From Cudoniella acicularis (Eukaryota > Ascomycota > Leotiomycetes > Helotiales > Helotiaceae): DNA of 10,323 bases. Under the pieces are notes generated by a model that saw only the letters and a list, made by a program, of their open reading frames with translations, had not been told where the DNA came from and did no database searches. Position 1 is the stretch's first letter; the number at the start of each line of letters is the position of its first letter. The DNA lies in the NCBI GenBank assembly GCA_013054445.1, contig JAAMPI010001810.1, positions 1 through 10,323 on the forward strand. Direction: 5' to 3'. A program made the position numbers and the translations under genes. This document shows, piece by piece, positions 1-8,400 of this stretch.

Positions 1-39
1 AGAAAGAAGGGAGAAATATGGCAGAAGGGTAATATTTAT

Positions 40-558
40 TCAAATACCCGTTTCGGAGCTTTTCAGGACAAAAGGACGACGGCTCCAAGAGAGCAGGGCA
101 CTACTACCCAAAAGCTCGTCACCCTGGTCTGCAGCTCGGATTATATCTAAATCATCCTCGTGCAAGTCGGGTAAATACGTAACGAGCCAATCAGAATCTG
201 GATAAAAGCAACCACCGCTGTTGCAGGTAGCCGGGAAGACGATGAGCCATTCCGCATGCCCAGTGGAATCGTGGATTGGGCCAATGTGAAGAGAAGCACC
301 AAAATTCGAAGTAGGGCCGGGCTTGAGGGGTGCCCCACTCTCGCAATCTAGAGAAACACTTCGGCTCGTATGGCCCAAACTTATCCATGATCCTCTTCGG
401 ACTACGAGGCACAGCCAAGAATCCAAAACTTCGTAGGTTGTGAGTGGCAGCCAGCTATAGCACGTGATTATAAATATGTGCTCCACATTCGAATTGTGCA
501 ATCCATTAATGGAAAATATAAAAGTATTTTCCAACGTCCAATGCTTGGCAACTTTCAA
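40..558 (-). CDS. Doubtful 172-residue reading frame, unrecognised
   Basis: An ATG-to-stop frame of 172 codons on the minus strand. I recognise no family. The first 45 or so residues read like translated AT-rich non-coding DNA. The later part looks more protein-like, with segments such as HAEWLIVFPATCNSGG and WLVTYLPDLHEDDLDII, and a sensible mix of acidic and hydrophobic residues. If real, the coding part may begin downstream of residue 45, either at an exon boundary (minus-strand AG sites lie near 430-455) or as the 3' exon of a broken gene. There is no signal peptide. The two other minus frames across 147-418 are also open for 60-75 codons, so the openness of this frame is weak evidence. 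A CACGTG site lies inside it at 461-466. It may be a small orphan gene, a gene remnant or chance. Confidence 0.25.
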   Translation of the reverse strand: MKVAKHWTLENTFIFSINGLHNSNVEHIFIITCYSWLPLTTYEVLDSWLCLVVRRGSWISLGHTSRSVSLDCESGAPLKPGPTSNFGASLHIGPIHDSTGHAEWLIVFPATCNSGGCFYPDSDWLVTYLPDLHEDDLDIIRAADQGDELLGSSALLSWSRRPFVLKSSETGI

Positions 559-996
559 GAAGTACCGAAGACGCGCAAATACAAAAGGGAAACAAGGAAC
601 AAATTATTCACATAGCCTTGGCTCACGCAACAACAAAGAGGCCGAAGTTTGCGGCTTCTAGCCTGCATATGCGAGCCTTGCAGGTTGGTAAGGTTGGCTG
701 AATCGAGAAAATGGCTCAAGAAAAGCATGATTCTCTCGTGAGGACGGTCCGAGGTAATATATATGACGGTTGCAATTAGCCAGACCAGCCGAGAAACCAT
801 GCAGTGGCTTGACACCCATGATTATGGATGGCTTAGGGTCGTAGTATAATTCTGAATCTCTTACCGGTTACGGAATTCATGAGACAGCAAAGCTGACAAA
901 GATCCTCGATCACTGTTAGTGGTATGCCAATAAATAGAGAGCTGAGTCAAATGCTTGGCTATATCCTCAGTTCAACATTGAATTTTTTGAAAAGGT
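559..996. other. Intergenic, no gene seen
   Basis: Short frames exist here (for example 555-815 minus), but their translations are rich in Leu, Cys and Ser with no family resemblance, and I treat them as chance. A TATATATA-like run lies at about 754-763. The right part is the 3' flank of the DUF2264 gene, with a T-rich/A-rich stretch next to its stop codon that could carry 3'-end processing signals. No RNA gene or repeat was seen. Confidence 0.5.
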
Positions 997-3024
997 CTAG
1001 AAAGCGTTGGCGGCAACAAACGCTGCCAATTCAACCCTCAACCAATGAGGAAGGTCAGGCTTCTTCTCCCAACCATCAAGATAGCTTTCCGGCAAGACAT
1101 TTTTACCGGAAGGCTTCGCGTAGATCGCCGTCAAATACCATACAGTCTCTCCTTTCTTGATCGTGTGTTGTAATGTTGGTATAACAGTTCTGCTCTCCAC
1201 AAGATTCGAGTTGGGGTCGGCATTCACGAGCATAGCTGTACGCGGGCTGTTCTTCTCCAGTCCAACAATACCCACAGCACCCTTGGAAACTACAAAAGAA
1301 CCGACGGCGCCAGGAGAGCTGCCTTCTGGAGTATTAAGATCATAATTTCCGATAATCTTCGGCATTGTGCCTTCGCAGGTCTTTGAGTCGTAAAGATCAA
1401 GGTATCGCTCATCCAGCTTCCTCTCATTGCAAATTGCAAAAGACCCATCAGCGGTCATCACCTCACGACCAGCTTGGATCTTGTGTACTCGCAAATGCCA
1501 GTTTGGCGTCTCCTCAACAGGTGGTATGAGGTATGTCTTAACCTTGACATCGGGAAATGGTTTCCAAATTGACCTCAAAACCGGCTGACCATCATATGTC
1601 TCTATCGATGCCTCTTCACAGAGTCGACGAGCCTTCCAGAATTCGCCACGATCATCTGAAAAGCCAAGCTGAGAAGCAAGCGAGTACTGCTCAAGCGTGA
1701 AACATCCCGTAGGCACAGAGTATCCGTATGCACTGCTGTATGCAAAGGAACCATACTTTGCATGTGTCGCTCTCATAGGATAGCTGCATGCTTGGCCTGA
1801 GGAAAGCAGTAATCGATGACCGCCCAGGTAACTTAGTATGTGGCCGGGATGCTTCAACGGTTTGACCTTCGAAAATAGATGGGTTGGATATGGCTCTTCC
1901 TCTGAGGTCCATAATGGATGATCCTGCGGAACCGCCAAACAAATGAACGTCAAACAGGCCCACATCGGACTTCCAGGAGAATTATAGTTCTCAGACATGT
2001 ACATATTTGGATAGCAGTAGCCAATCGTTAAGGTGCCAGTAGGACCCCAAATCTGGTTCTGGGTCTGCCACCAGCGAAGATTTCGCAGCAGAATGCCTTT
2101 TACCATACCCCAGGTCAACGGCGCTGGTAACTCCACATCCGCATATGCAAGAGCACTCCAAAAACCTGCCATGGCGAATCGATATCCTACGCTCCGGCCA
2201 AATGGTGTGGCACGTCCCTCTTCGTCGAAATAATGAATGAAGTCCAATGCGTAGTCCTGAGCTCTCTTTTTGAACTCGGCTGCTTTTTCGGGATCGTAAT
2301 CTCCAGCCAGTTTCGCGTAAAGAAGTTGAAGAAATTGGATAGCAAAACTACCACTGTAGTAGTCCTGTTGCCATATGCCTTCGGGGCCATCATTTGACCA
2401 GCCATCGCCGCGGAAGAAAGAATTCAAGTGGATGATATCCTGTTCAATCTTCTCTTGAGAGTATTTCCCTCCATTTTTCTTCAGACCTAGATTCGCAAAG
2501 ACCCTAAACCACAGCCAATTCGTGTTCGGCATATTTTTCTGATTGATTGAGTTTCCTAGCCAATTCTCGACATTTGTACGTTCTTTTTCGTTCAAAGAAT
2601 TCCAGAAGACCGGTGCAACAGCAAGTGTAAAGCCCAATGGGCACATTTCAACCATCCTCTGGTCATTGTCTCTTGGCCAGCCCCAAAACTCAGGACTCTC
2701 GGGATCCGTTCCAGCCTTCAAGCCCTCCACAAACCAATCTGTGCCTTCATACTCGCCTCCTCCTCCAAGTAACCCCGCAAGACCCCACATTGGCCGACAT
2801 ATCCCCTCAATTTCTGCCGCCTTACAATCAAATCGCACAGCCGTATATCCAGGCACGCGTATCGTGGCTTTGAGGGGCGAAAAATGTGGCTTCAACGGAT
2901 CGAGGAGGGTCTTGAGGAGTTCTTGAACGCTGGCTCGGTCTGTGATGTTGACTTTCGAGAAAGGATGAACATCGCTATAACCTAAGACCAATGCTTTCGC
3001 GTTTTCAGGTGGAGACGTCGCCAT
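997..3024 (-). CDS. DUF2264 family protein, intronless
   Basis: A complete 675-codon frame without introns. I recognise the translation as DUF2264 (Pfam PF10022), a family in bacteria and fungi. Conserved-looking blocks: [20 protein letters not shown] at about 63-82; [14 protein letters not shown] at 114-127; [15 protein letters not shown] at 167-181; a Gly/Asp-rich [11 protein letters not shown] at 203-213; [18 protein letters not shown] at 221-238; [15 protein letters not shown] at 269-283; [11 protein letters not shown] at 346-356. The helical, aromatic-rich first two thirds followed by a beta-rich last third (about 390-640) suggests the toroid-plus-beta-sandwich build of polysaccharide lyases and some glycoside hydrolases; that is inference from pattern. 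From memory, and unverified, the family overlaps a CAZy beta-glucuronidase family (GH154). No signal peptide or membrane segment is seen, so the protein is probably cytosolic. The start has A at -3 and G at +4, with a TATA box about 90 bp upstream. The substrate cannot be told from sequence. Confidence 0.93.
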   Translation of the reverse strand: MATSPPENAKALVLGYSDVHPFSKVNITDRASVQELLKTLLDPLKPHFSPLKATIRVPGYTAVRFDCKAAEIEGICRPMWGLAGLLGGGGEYEGTDWFVEGLKAGTDPESPEFWGWPRDNDQRMVEMCPLGFTLAVAPVFWNSLNEKERTNVENWLGNSINQKNMPNTNWLWFRVFANLGLKKNGGKYSQEKIEQDIIHLNSFFRGDGWSNDGPEGIWQQDYYSGSFAIQFLQLLYAKLAGDYDPEKAAEFKKRAQDYALDFIHYFDEEGRATPFGRSVGYRFAMAGFWSALAYADVELPAPLTWGMVKGILLRNLRWWQTQNQIWGPTGTLTIGYCYPNMYMSENYNSPGSPMWACLTFICLAVPQDHPLWTSEEEPYPTHLFSKVKPLKHPGHILSYLGGHRLLLSSGQACSYPMRATHAKYGSFAYSSAYGYSVPTGCFTLEQYSLASQLGFSDDRGEFWKARRLCEEASIETYDGQPVLRSIWKPFPDVKVKTYLIPPVEETPNWHLRVHKIQAGREVMTADGSFAICNERKLDERYLDLYDSKTCEGTMPKIIGNYDLNTPEGSSPGAVGSFVVSKGAVGIVGLEKNSPRTAMLVNADPNSNLVESRTVIPTLQHTIKKGETVWYLTAIYAKPSGKNVLPESYLDGWEKKPDLPHWLRVELAAFVAANAF

Positions 3025-3118
3025 GATGAAGCCGATGGATGGAAAGCACGAAAAACGCGGAATTGGTAGAATTGGAAGATCGGGAGGAAAAGGAAAACAC
3101 TTACATTAATGCTATATA
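3025..3118 (-). promoter_or_regulatory. Core promoter and leader of the DUF2264 gene
   Basis: On the minus strand a TATATAG element (3112-3118) stands about 90 bp before the ATG. It is followed by a pyrimidine-rich run (GTTTTCCTTTTCCTCCCG, near 3081-3098) of the kind often found around fungal transcription starts. A perfect GTAAGT lies in the leader (3099-3104), but no AG follows it before the ATG, so no leader intron is called. The actual start site is inferred. Confidence 0.5.
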
Positions 3119-3555
3119 GGCCGGTTTAGAGCTGTGGGCCGACAGCGGATAGATGCAGTACCTCAATTCGAGCATGCAAAGTCATATCACCAGGAAATTT
3201 GGTTGATGGAAGTTCAAGTGCCGAGTTGTCGTGGCTAAATGCACCGATAACATTATATCAGCACTCCCATGTTTTACGCATGCACACCCCCGGTTTTCAC
3301 GAAAGACACGTGTTTCCCTCGAAAGAGATGTTTTATTTGCTCTCTTCATCGTTCAACACAATCAATTTCTTTTATTATTTCCTCCTCCCGACTTTGAAAG
3401 GCAAATAGCAACCTCCTATAGAAACTGCCGCACGGAAAAAAAGCTGACATCAAAATATCTCTGCCAATGTCACCACCAAATGCCAGGGTTGAGTCGAACG
3501 AAACTCGAAAACACTCATTGCGAAGACTTCCCGCTGTGAGAGGCGCACTAGACTG
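3119..3555. other. Intergenic between DUF2264 promoter and relic gene
   Basis: No gene is supported. The plus-strand frames at 3199-3408 and 3231-3539 give unremarkable translations. An 8-bp palindrome ACACGTGT (3306-3313) contains the CACGTG core bound by fungal bHLH factors of the Cbf1/Pho4 type and lies about 190 bp upstream of the DUF2264 TATA box, so it may regulate that gene. The minus-strand frame of the relic stays open for a time past the TAG at 3556-3558, but its translation loses protein character there. Confidence 0.4.
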
Positions 3556-4748
3556 CTACAAGTAGTCCCCATCCATCCTCTTGTGTATCCTCTGGATCGC
3601 CTAGTTAACTTGCTTCTCTCCCTCTCTTTCTCGTTGTCAACTTAGCCCTCCACTCCAACTCCTCCAATCTCTTTTTCCCCATGAGGATCCGCTGTGCGGC
3701 TTCTTGTTGTTGTGCACATCACCCTCCTTAAATTCTTCCGGGCCCGTAACAATCCATCTTGTCATCACCCTCAAACTTGACCCGTTTGGGAGTGTCTGCT
3801 GTCGACTGATTATTGGAGTTGAATGTCAGGCGCGGAGCAGAAAGAGTCTCAACGCCCGTGCTTGTTTTGTCCTCGGAGACCTTGTGTTGATGCTCTTATT
3901 TACCCCCTTCGATTTTAGCTGTTGAAGTTGGAAGAGCGGCAATGTTCATGATAGCATCCTCTTCGATCTTGATTCTCTTTTTATTGGGTTCGTCATAGGA
4001 ATCAACCTTCACCCTCTCCCACTGACATTGCCCGAACCTCATGCGTACTGGGAACTTCAAGATCAATCACTTCCTTCTTCACTTCAACTTCCGGCCCATT
4101 AAAATTCTTGGATGCTACTTTTGAAGAGGGGGTGACCATTGGAGCTACCATCTCAGAAGCCTCAAGACCAATATTTTTTTGTGTTGCTACCAAATTTGTT
4201 CTTGATTTACACCTCAGGTTGTAAGCCATCTCTGGGAGGATTAGTGGTCTTTAGCATAGCGGTCGAGGCAACAGAAGGTGAGCGTCGTCATTTGCTGGAT
4301 TCTGGCTCGAGCTTAATGTCTCGACCAGTGGCAGATTCGGTCGCTAGTGTGGCCGAGGAAATAACAGAAGACGAGCGTGACTTTGCGGCCGGGTGGTATT
4401 TGAGCATTGAGGCTGAATTATTTTGCAATTGTGGATGTCTGTTACTTCTTGGTGGCGAGTCAATCGGAATAGCTGGCTTTCCCTGAGATCCCTGCTTTCG
4501 GACTGCTCTTCTGGCAGCTGTGACACCATCTTCGTTATCGTCAAGAAGCGAAGTGACCTTGGAGGGAGGTGCTTGTAGTAGTTGCGCTACGACATGCCCT
4601 CGCTGACAGGCTTAGTGTGCTTTCTGTGAAGGACTTTCAGTGCTCGTTCTTCCAGATGAAACAAAAACTCAGAAAGTACCTGTAGATATTCCCACGCTGC
4701 CATTTTTTTCAAAAAAGCTCATCGCACTCCATGGACGTAATTCCCCAT
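3556..4748 (-). pseudogene. Decayed gene for a charged, Ser-rich, possibly nuclear protein
   Basis: Reading the minus strand in pieces gives protein-like text across about 1.2 kb, broken by frameshifts and stops. From the ATG at 4746-4748 one frame gives MGNYVHGVR, a TGA (4719-4721), then AAWEYLQVLSEFLFHLEE and LHRKHTKPVSEG, ending at TAG 4587-4589. A second frame, open at 4611-4291, gives LLQAPPSKVTSLLDDNEDG, ARRAVRKQGSQGKP and DIKLEPESSK, with stops at 4288-4290 and 4207-4209. A third stretch (to about 4020) gives EVEVKKEVIDLEVP. A fourth (about 4018-3556) gives RVKVDSYDEPNKKRIKIEED, ADTPKRVKFEGDDK and QRILMGKKRLEELEWRAKL, with stops at 3896-3898, 3728-3730, 3719-3721 and 3605-3607. Several psi-K-x-E sites (IKLE, IKIE, VKFE) and basic clusters suggest a nuclear, SUMO-accepting regulator. 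I do not recognise the family. Introns cannot explain this many closely spaced stops. Confidence 0.72.
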
Positions 4749-4799
4749 GATCGTGGATGTTTAGAGTCCTGCCCGGAAAGTATGATTGTAAGTCTCGCC

Positions 4800-4823
4800 T
4801 GGCAAGACTTTGCAAGTCTGCCA
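4800..4823. repeat. Interrupted inverted repeat
   Basis: The sequence TGGCAAGACTT TGC AAGTCTGCCA reads as two arms, AGACTT/AAGTCT around a 3-nt centre, extended by TGGC/GCCA with one bulged A in the left arm. It lies about 52 bp upstream of the relic gene's first ATG and about 660 bp upstream of the ankyrin gene. A dimeric transcription-factor site or a chance palindrome are both possible. Confidence 0.4.
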
Positions 4824-5389
4824 AGGCCGCTTTTCGTTTGGCCAATTACATTTCTTTTTCAATATATATTTTTTTTTAATAAAATGAAAAGCCAGTAACC
4901 CTTTTTACTTTTTGTCGAATTTGTCACGTGTCGGGACAAAATCGGTTGTCAAGCAATCATCGCTTCGCGCCAACATCTTTGCAACTTCTCCAATTTAAAA
5001 ACAAAAGTTCTATTCGCGTTCGCACTCAGCCCAGCCTCAAAGTCGCAAATATATCGCCGTGTGTGCAGTTTGCGTTAGTTACCCGGCGAGGCTTGAGTCT
5101 GCCTTTTGACATGATGACCACGTTGCAGCTGCAGCCTGTACGGCTGCCCGCGAGGCGGTTTTCTTGCAATTGATTGGGCTTATTGACTTCCTACTTGGTT
5201 CTGGGAATGCAGCTGGTGCAGGGCAAGGAGCGCCACACTGACAATTGCCCGTGGCAACTCGGAGACAAGGCTCTGAAAAATGAGCATCTTGCGACATCTT
5301 CCAATTGTTCGCTCTTTAGCTCACCCAAGTCTTTAATCAGACCTTCATCCAATTCAAATCATTCCCACTACGCATTTTACTGACTGCAG

Positions 5390-5476
5390 ATGATTCAGAA
5401 GGGCTATATTCGGCTGGAAGGCTTGAACAGCTCGAGAGCTGCAAAACGAAAACGCTTGGCCAAGCCAAAGCAGTAA
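5390..5476 (+). promoter_or_regulatory. Possible upstream ORF (28 codons)
   Basis: An ATG at 5390-5392 opens a 28-codon frame rich in Lys and Arg near its end. Its TAA (5474-5476) lies 8 nt before the main ATG. If the transcript starts upstream of 5390 it would limit translation of the ankyrin protein and require reinitiation. If the weak CTATATT at 5404 is the TATA element, transcription starts downstream and the uORF does not exist in the mRNA. Its start context is poor (C at -3). Confidence 0.3.
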
Positions 5477-5484
5477 TTTACTCT

Positions 5485-8400
5485 ATGGACCCTGCGACAC
5501 TGATCGGGGTTGTGGCCTCCTCTATTCAAATCGCTCAATTTATTGGGACGACAATTCAAAGCCTTCATACTCTCAGAGGCAAATTTAGAGATGCCGACAC
5601 CTCAATCGGACTACTTATTGGTCAAATGTCAACCATTAAGGCTGCTATCATACAAATCTGTGACTGGGCCGAATTCAATTCCGAGGACTCTCCTAAGGAA
5701 AAGAGATTTCTCGATGGGCTCCAGGTTTCCCTTGAAGGTTGTAAGGTCGCTATGGATGTCCTGGCAGAGGAGATTAAAGATTTAATGGTAGGCACGGAAA
5801 CGTCTCCTGGCGCGGTCCCGCCAATTTTGGGAATGAGAGCAAAAGTACGGGCGATTTGGAACGAAGACAGTATGAAAGCACACCAAGATAGGTTGTCTAG
5901 GCAAGTCCAGGCTCTGCAGCTCCTTCTGACAGCTGGACAATGGTGGGTTTTTTACATTGCGGATACTAAGTTATTTGCTAACAGCAGACTTTCAAGTCGA
6001 GATGCAATGTCGCAAGTGAGATTGTTGAGATTGAAGGAAAACCGGAACGTAATTCAAAGAGTTGCGGATGATACAAAGACGTTACGGGAATCACAAAGTT
6101 CGGCAGCTTCGCGCGCAGTAGGAATCGGTCGCCAATCCACTGCCGGGGGAACAGTTTTCGACTTCGACCACCGAGTTCTTGCTACGGAGCCATATCGATC
6201 TGTATCAGTTAGCAGGAGTACAGCTCAGAATGTTGGTGTTCTACCACGTATTCGCAGAAAGCCTGTAGGATTAGCAAATTCAGGAGACGACCGAGGTTCC
6301 AATAGAGAAGTCCCAATGATCGAACGAAGACACACTGTTTTACCACCTACTTCACCCTCGAGAACCGGCATACCCGAAGCCCGATTGCCACCGGATATAA
6401 CGAATTTAAGCATTCATCGACGTGATAGCACAACTTCCATAGAGCCAAACTTGAATGTTCGGCGCTGGCTTTCTTCTTCTGCGAGATTTCCTGGCATGGC
6501 AGAAAGTGTGTCCGGCCCAGCAAAAAAGAAGTTCTGGTTATCTCCCCTCACCAGACTAAACACTTTCAGTGTCTCGAAATTATCATCAACCGCTCGACGG
6601 ACAAAATCGGCCGGTGCAGGTTTCCTACCGAGACAACGGCAAACACCAAATCGAGACACAAATGACAATCAAAGTATTGATATCACATCTATTGGCGGGC
6701 TGGAAACACCTGCAATAGTGAGAGATGCCCAGACTGGAGACCTTGCAATGGTTGAAACGCTGCTTAACAATGGCAATGACATCGAAGCTCGTCATACTAT
6801 CACGGAGAGAACGGCTCTCGCGGTTGCAGCTCACTGTGGGAATGTTGAGGTAGTGAAATTATTGCTTCTACATAATGCCGAAGTAGATGCTCGAGACTGC
6901 GACCTATGGACTCCTCTCCACCTAGCCGCCTCTCGTAGCCATTGTGAAGTAATGGAAGTACTGCTTCAAGAAAATGCTGATATAGAAGCCACTAATAAGA
7001 GCAAGCAGACACCACTTTGGATTGCTGCTAATCGTGGGCATTTAAAGGAGGTTGAAATTCTTTTGGCCAAAGGAGCCAAAATCAATGCACGCGCAACTGA
7101 CCAGTTGACTGCTCTCCATACCGCAACAAAACAAGGAGATACGAAAATGGCCGAGCTATTGTTAAGCCATAATGCGCATATAGAAGCGAGAGAGCGTAAT
7201 TTTATGACAGCTCTCCATTATGCTTGCGAAACTGGGCACTATCTCCTTGCAGAACTTCTACTCCAGAAAGGAGCTTCCATTGAGGCTTTGGGCAAGGACT
7301 CCAAAACTTCTTTGATTTGTGCGGCATCTTCTGGAAATTATCAAGTCGTGGAATTCCTGCTAAAAAGGTGTGTTCCATTCAAGTACTTTTTCTTTGGCTG
7401 TTATTGTATGCCCGTCATCCAATGAACTTTTAATATGGCTTGTGAGCTAGAACTACTTTAATTTTTCATCTCATTTTACCAAGCGAAATTCTGACATTGC
7501 TATTGCCTACAGGAAAGCATCGACTAAAAGTTTGGATGACAAAGGGGCAAATGCTTTGCATTGGGCATGTAGAAATGGCCATCTGGAAATTACAGAGCAT
7601 CTGTTGGCATCGAAAATACCAATTCATGCCACAGACATTTACGGCTTTACACCGCTTCATCTTGCAGTCGTTGGCTCGCATTTCGCTGTCGTGGACTTCT
7701 TGCTTCAAAAAAACGCTTCGGTAGATTACCGCTGCCGCGAAGGCCGCACACCTTTACATTACGCTTGTGGCATCCAGGAGTCCGATATTGTCCGTTTACT
7801 TCTCAGCGCCGGTGCTCAACCAGAAGCACAAGTTCCAGGAGACGACAAAAGGCCTATTCATATTGCCGCAGGGAACGGTTCTGTTGAGATTGTTGAGGCT
7901 CTTTACCAAAAAGGAATCAATATAAATGCGAGGGACTCCATCGGTGACCGTCCACTCTGCATTACATGCAAGAAAGGCCACATAAAAGTAGCAGAAAGGC
8001 TACTTGATTATGGCGAACCACTAAGTATGCCTTTTGAAAGCAGACCCGGTGAAGATTCTCCTCTTTGCCTTGCTGCGACAGCCGGGCATTTTGAGGTCGT
8101 TCGACTTCTTTTACAGAAAGGTGCACCAGTTAAGCAGCGTGACGAACATGGTTATATACCCATTCGATATGCAGCATACCATGGTCACCCGGAGGTGCTT
8201 CAACTACTGTTGGAGGAAGGGGCCGAAATTATCGACGATGGTGAAGACTCTAAGGGTTGGGGCTTCGTTCTCATGCCTGATACAGTTGGCTTTTCTGATA
8301 CCAGTGATATTTCTGAGGAGCGGAAACAACGAGTGCGCGACCTCCTCAAAGAAGCTAAAAGAAATACCGTCGGTCGGGTCAGGGCGGACAGCAGAGGCTT

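Larger units (their letters stand above)
4749..5484. promoter_or_regulatory. Head-to-head intergenic region (relic gene / ankyrin gene)
   Basis: This 736-bp stretch separates the start of the relic gene (minus) from the ankyrin gene (plus). It holds a 24-bp interrupted inverted repeat (4800-4823), a TTGGCCAAT element (about 4838-4846) containing a CCAAT box, an A/T-rich run (about 4860-4885), a CACGTG site (4925-4930), and a weak CTATATT element (5404-5410) about 75 bp before the ankyrin ATG. Short frames at 4928-5173, 5079-5297 and 5174-5383 show no family features and are treated as chance. No experimentally defined promoter can be read from this. Confidence 0.4.

Noticed and set aside
924..1160. 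Plus-strand 78-codon frame over the DUF2264 3' end
   Set aside because: It is mostly antisense to the well-supported DUF2264 coding region and has no family features of its own.
2543..2926. Plus-strand 127-codon frame
   Set aside because: It lies fully antisense to DUF2264 coding sequence; its Pro/Ser-rich text is a by-product of the opposite strand.
3099..3104. Perfect GTAAGT donor in the DUF2264 leader (minus strand)
   Set aside because: No AG dinucleotide follows it before the ATG, so a leader intron cannot end before the coding sequence, which looks complete from its first Met.
4139..4486. Plus-strand 115-codon frame with an ATG
   Set aside because: The opposite strand here reads as far better protein (LLDDNEDG, ARRAVRKQGS, DIKLEPESSK), so the plus frame is probably its shadow.
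461..4930. Three CACGTG sites (461-466, 3307-3312, 4925-4930) as a shared regulon
   Set aside because: About two or three copies of a given 6-mer are expected in a window this size, so their number carries little weight.
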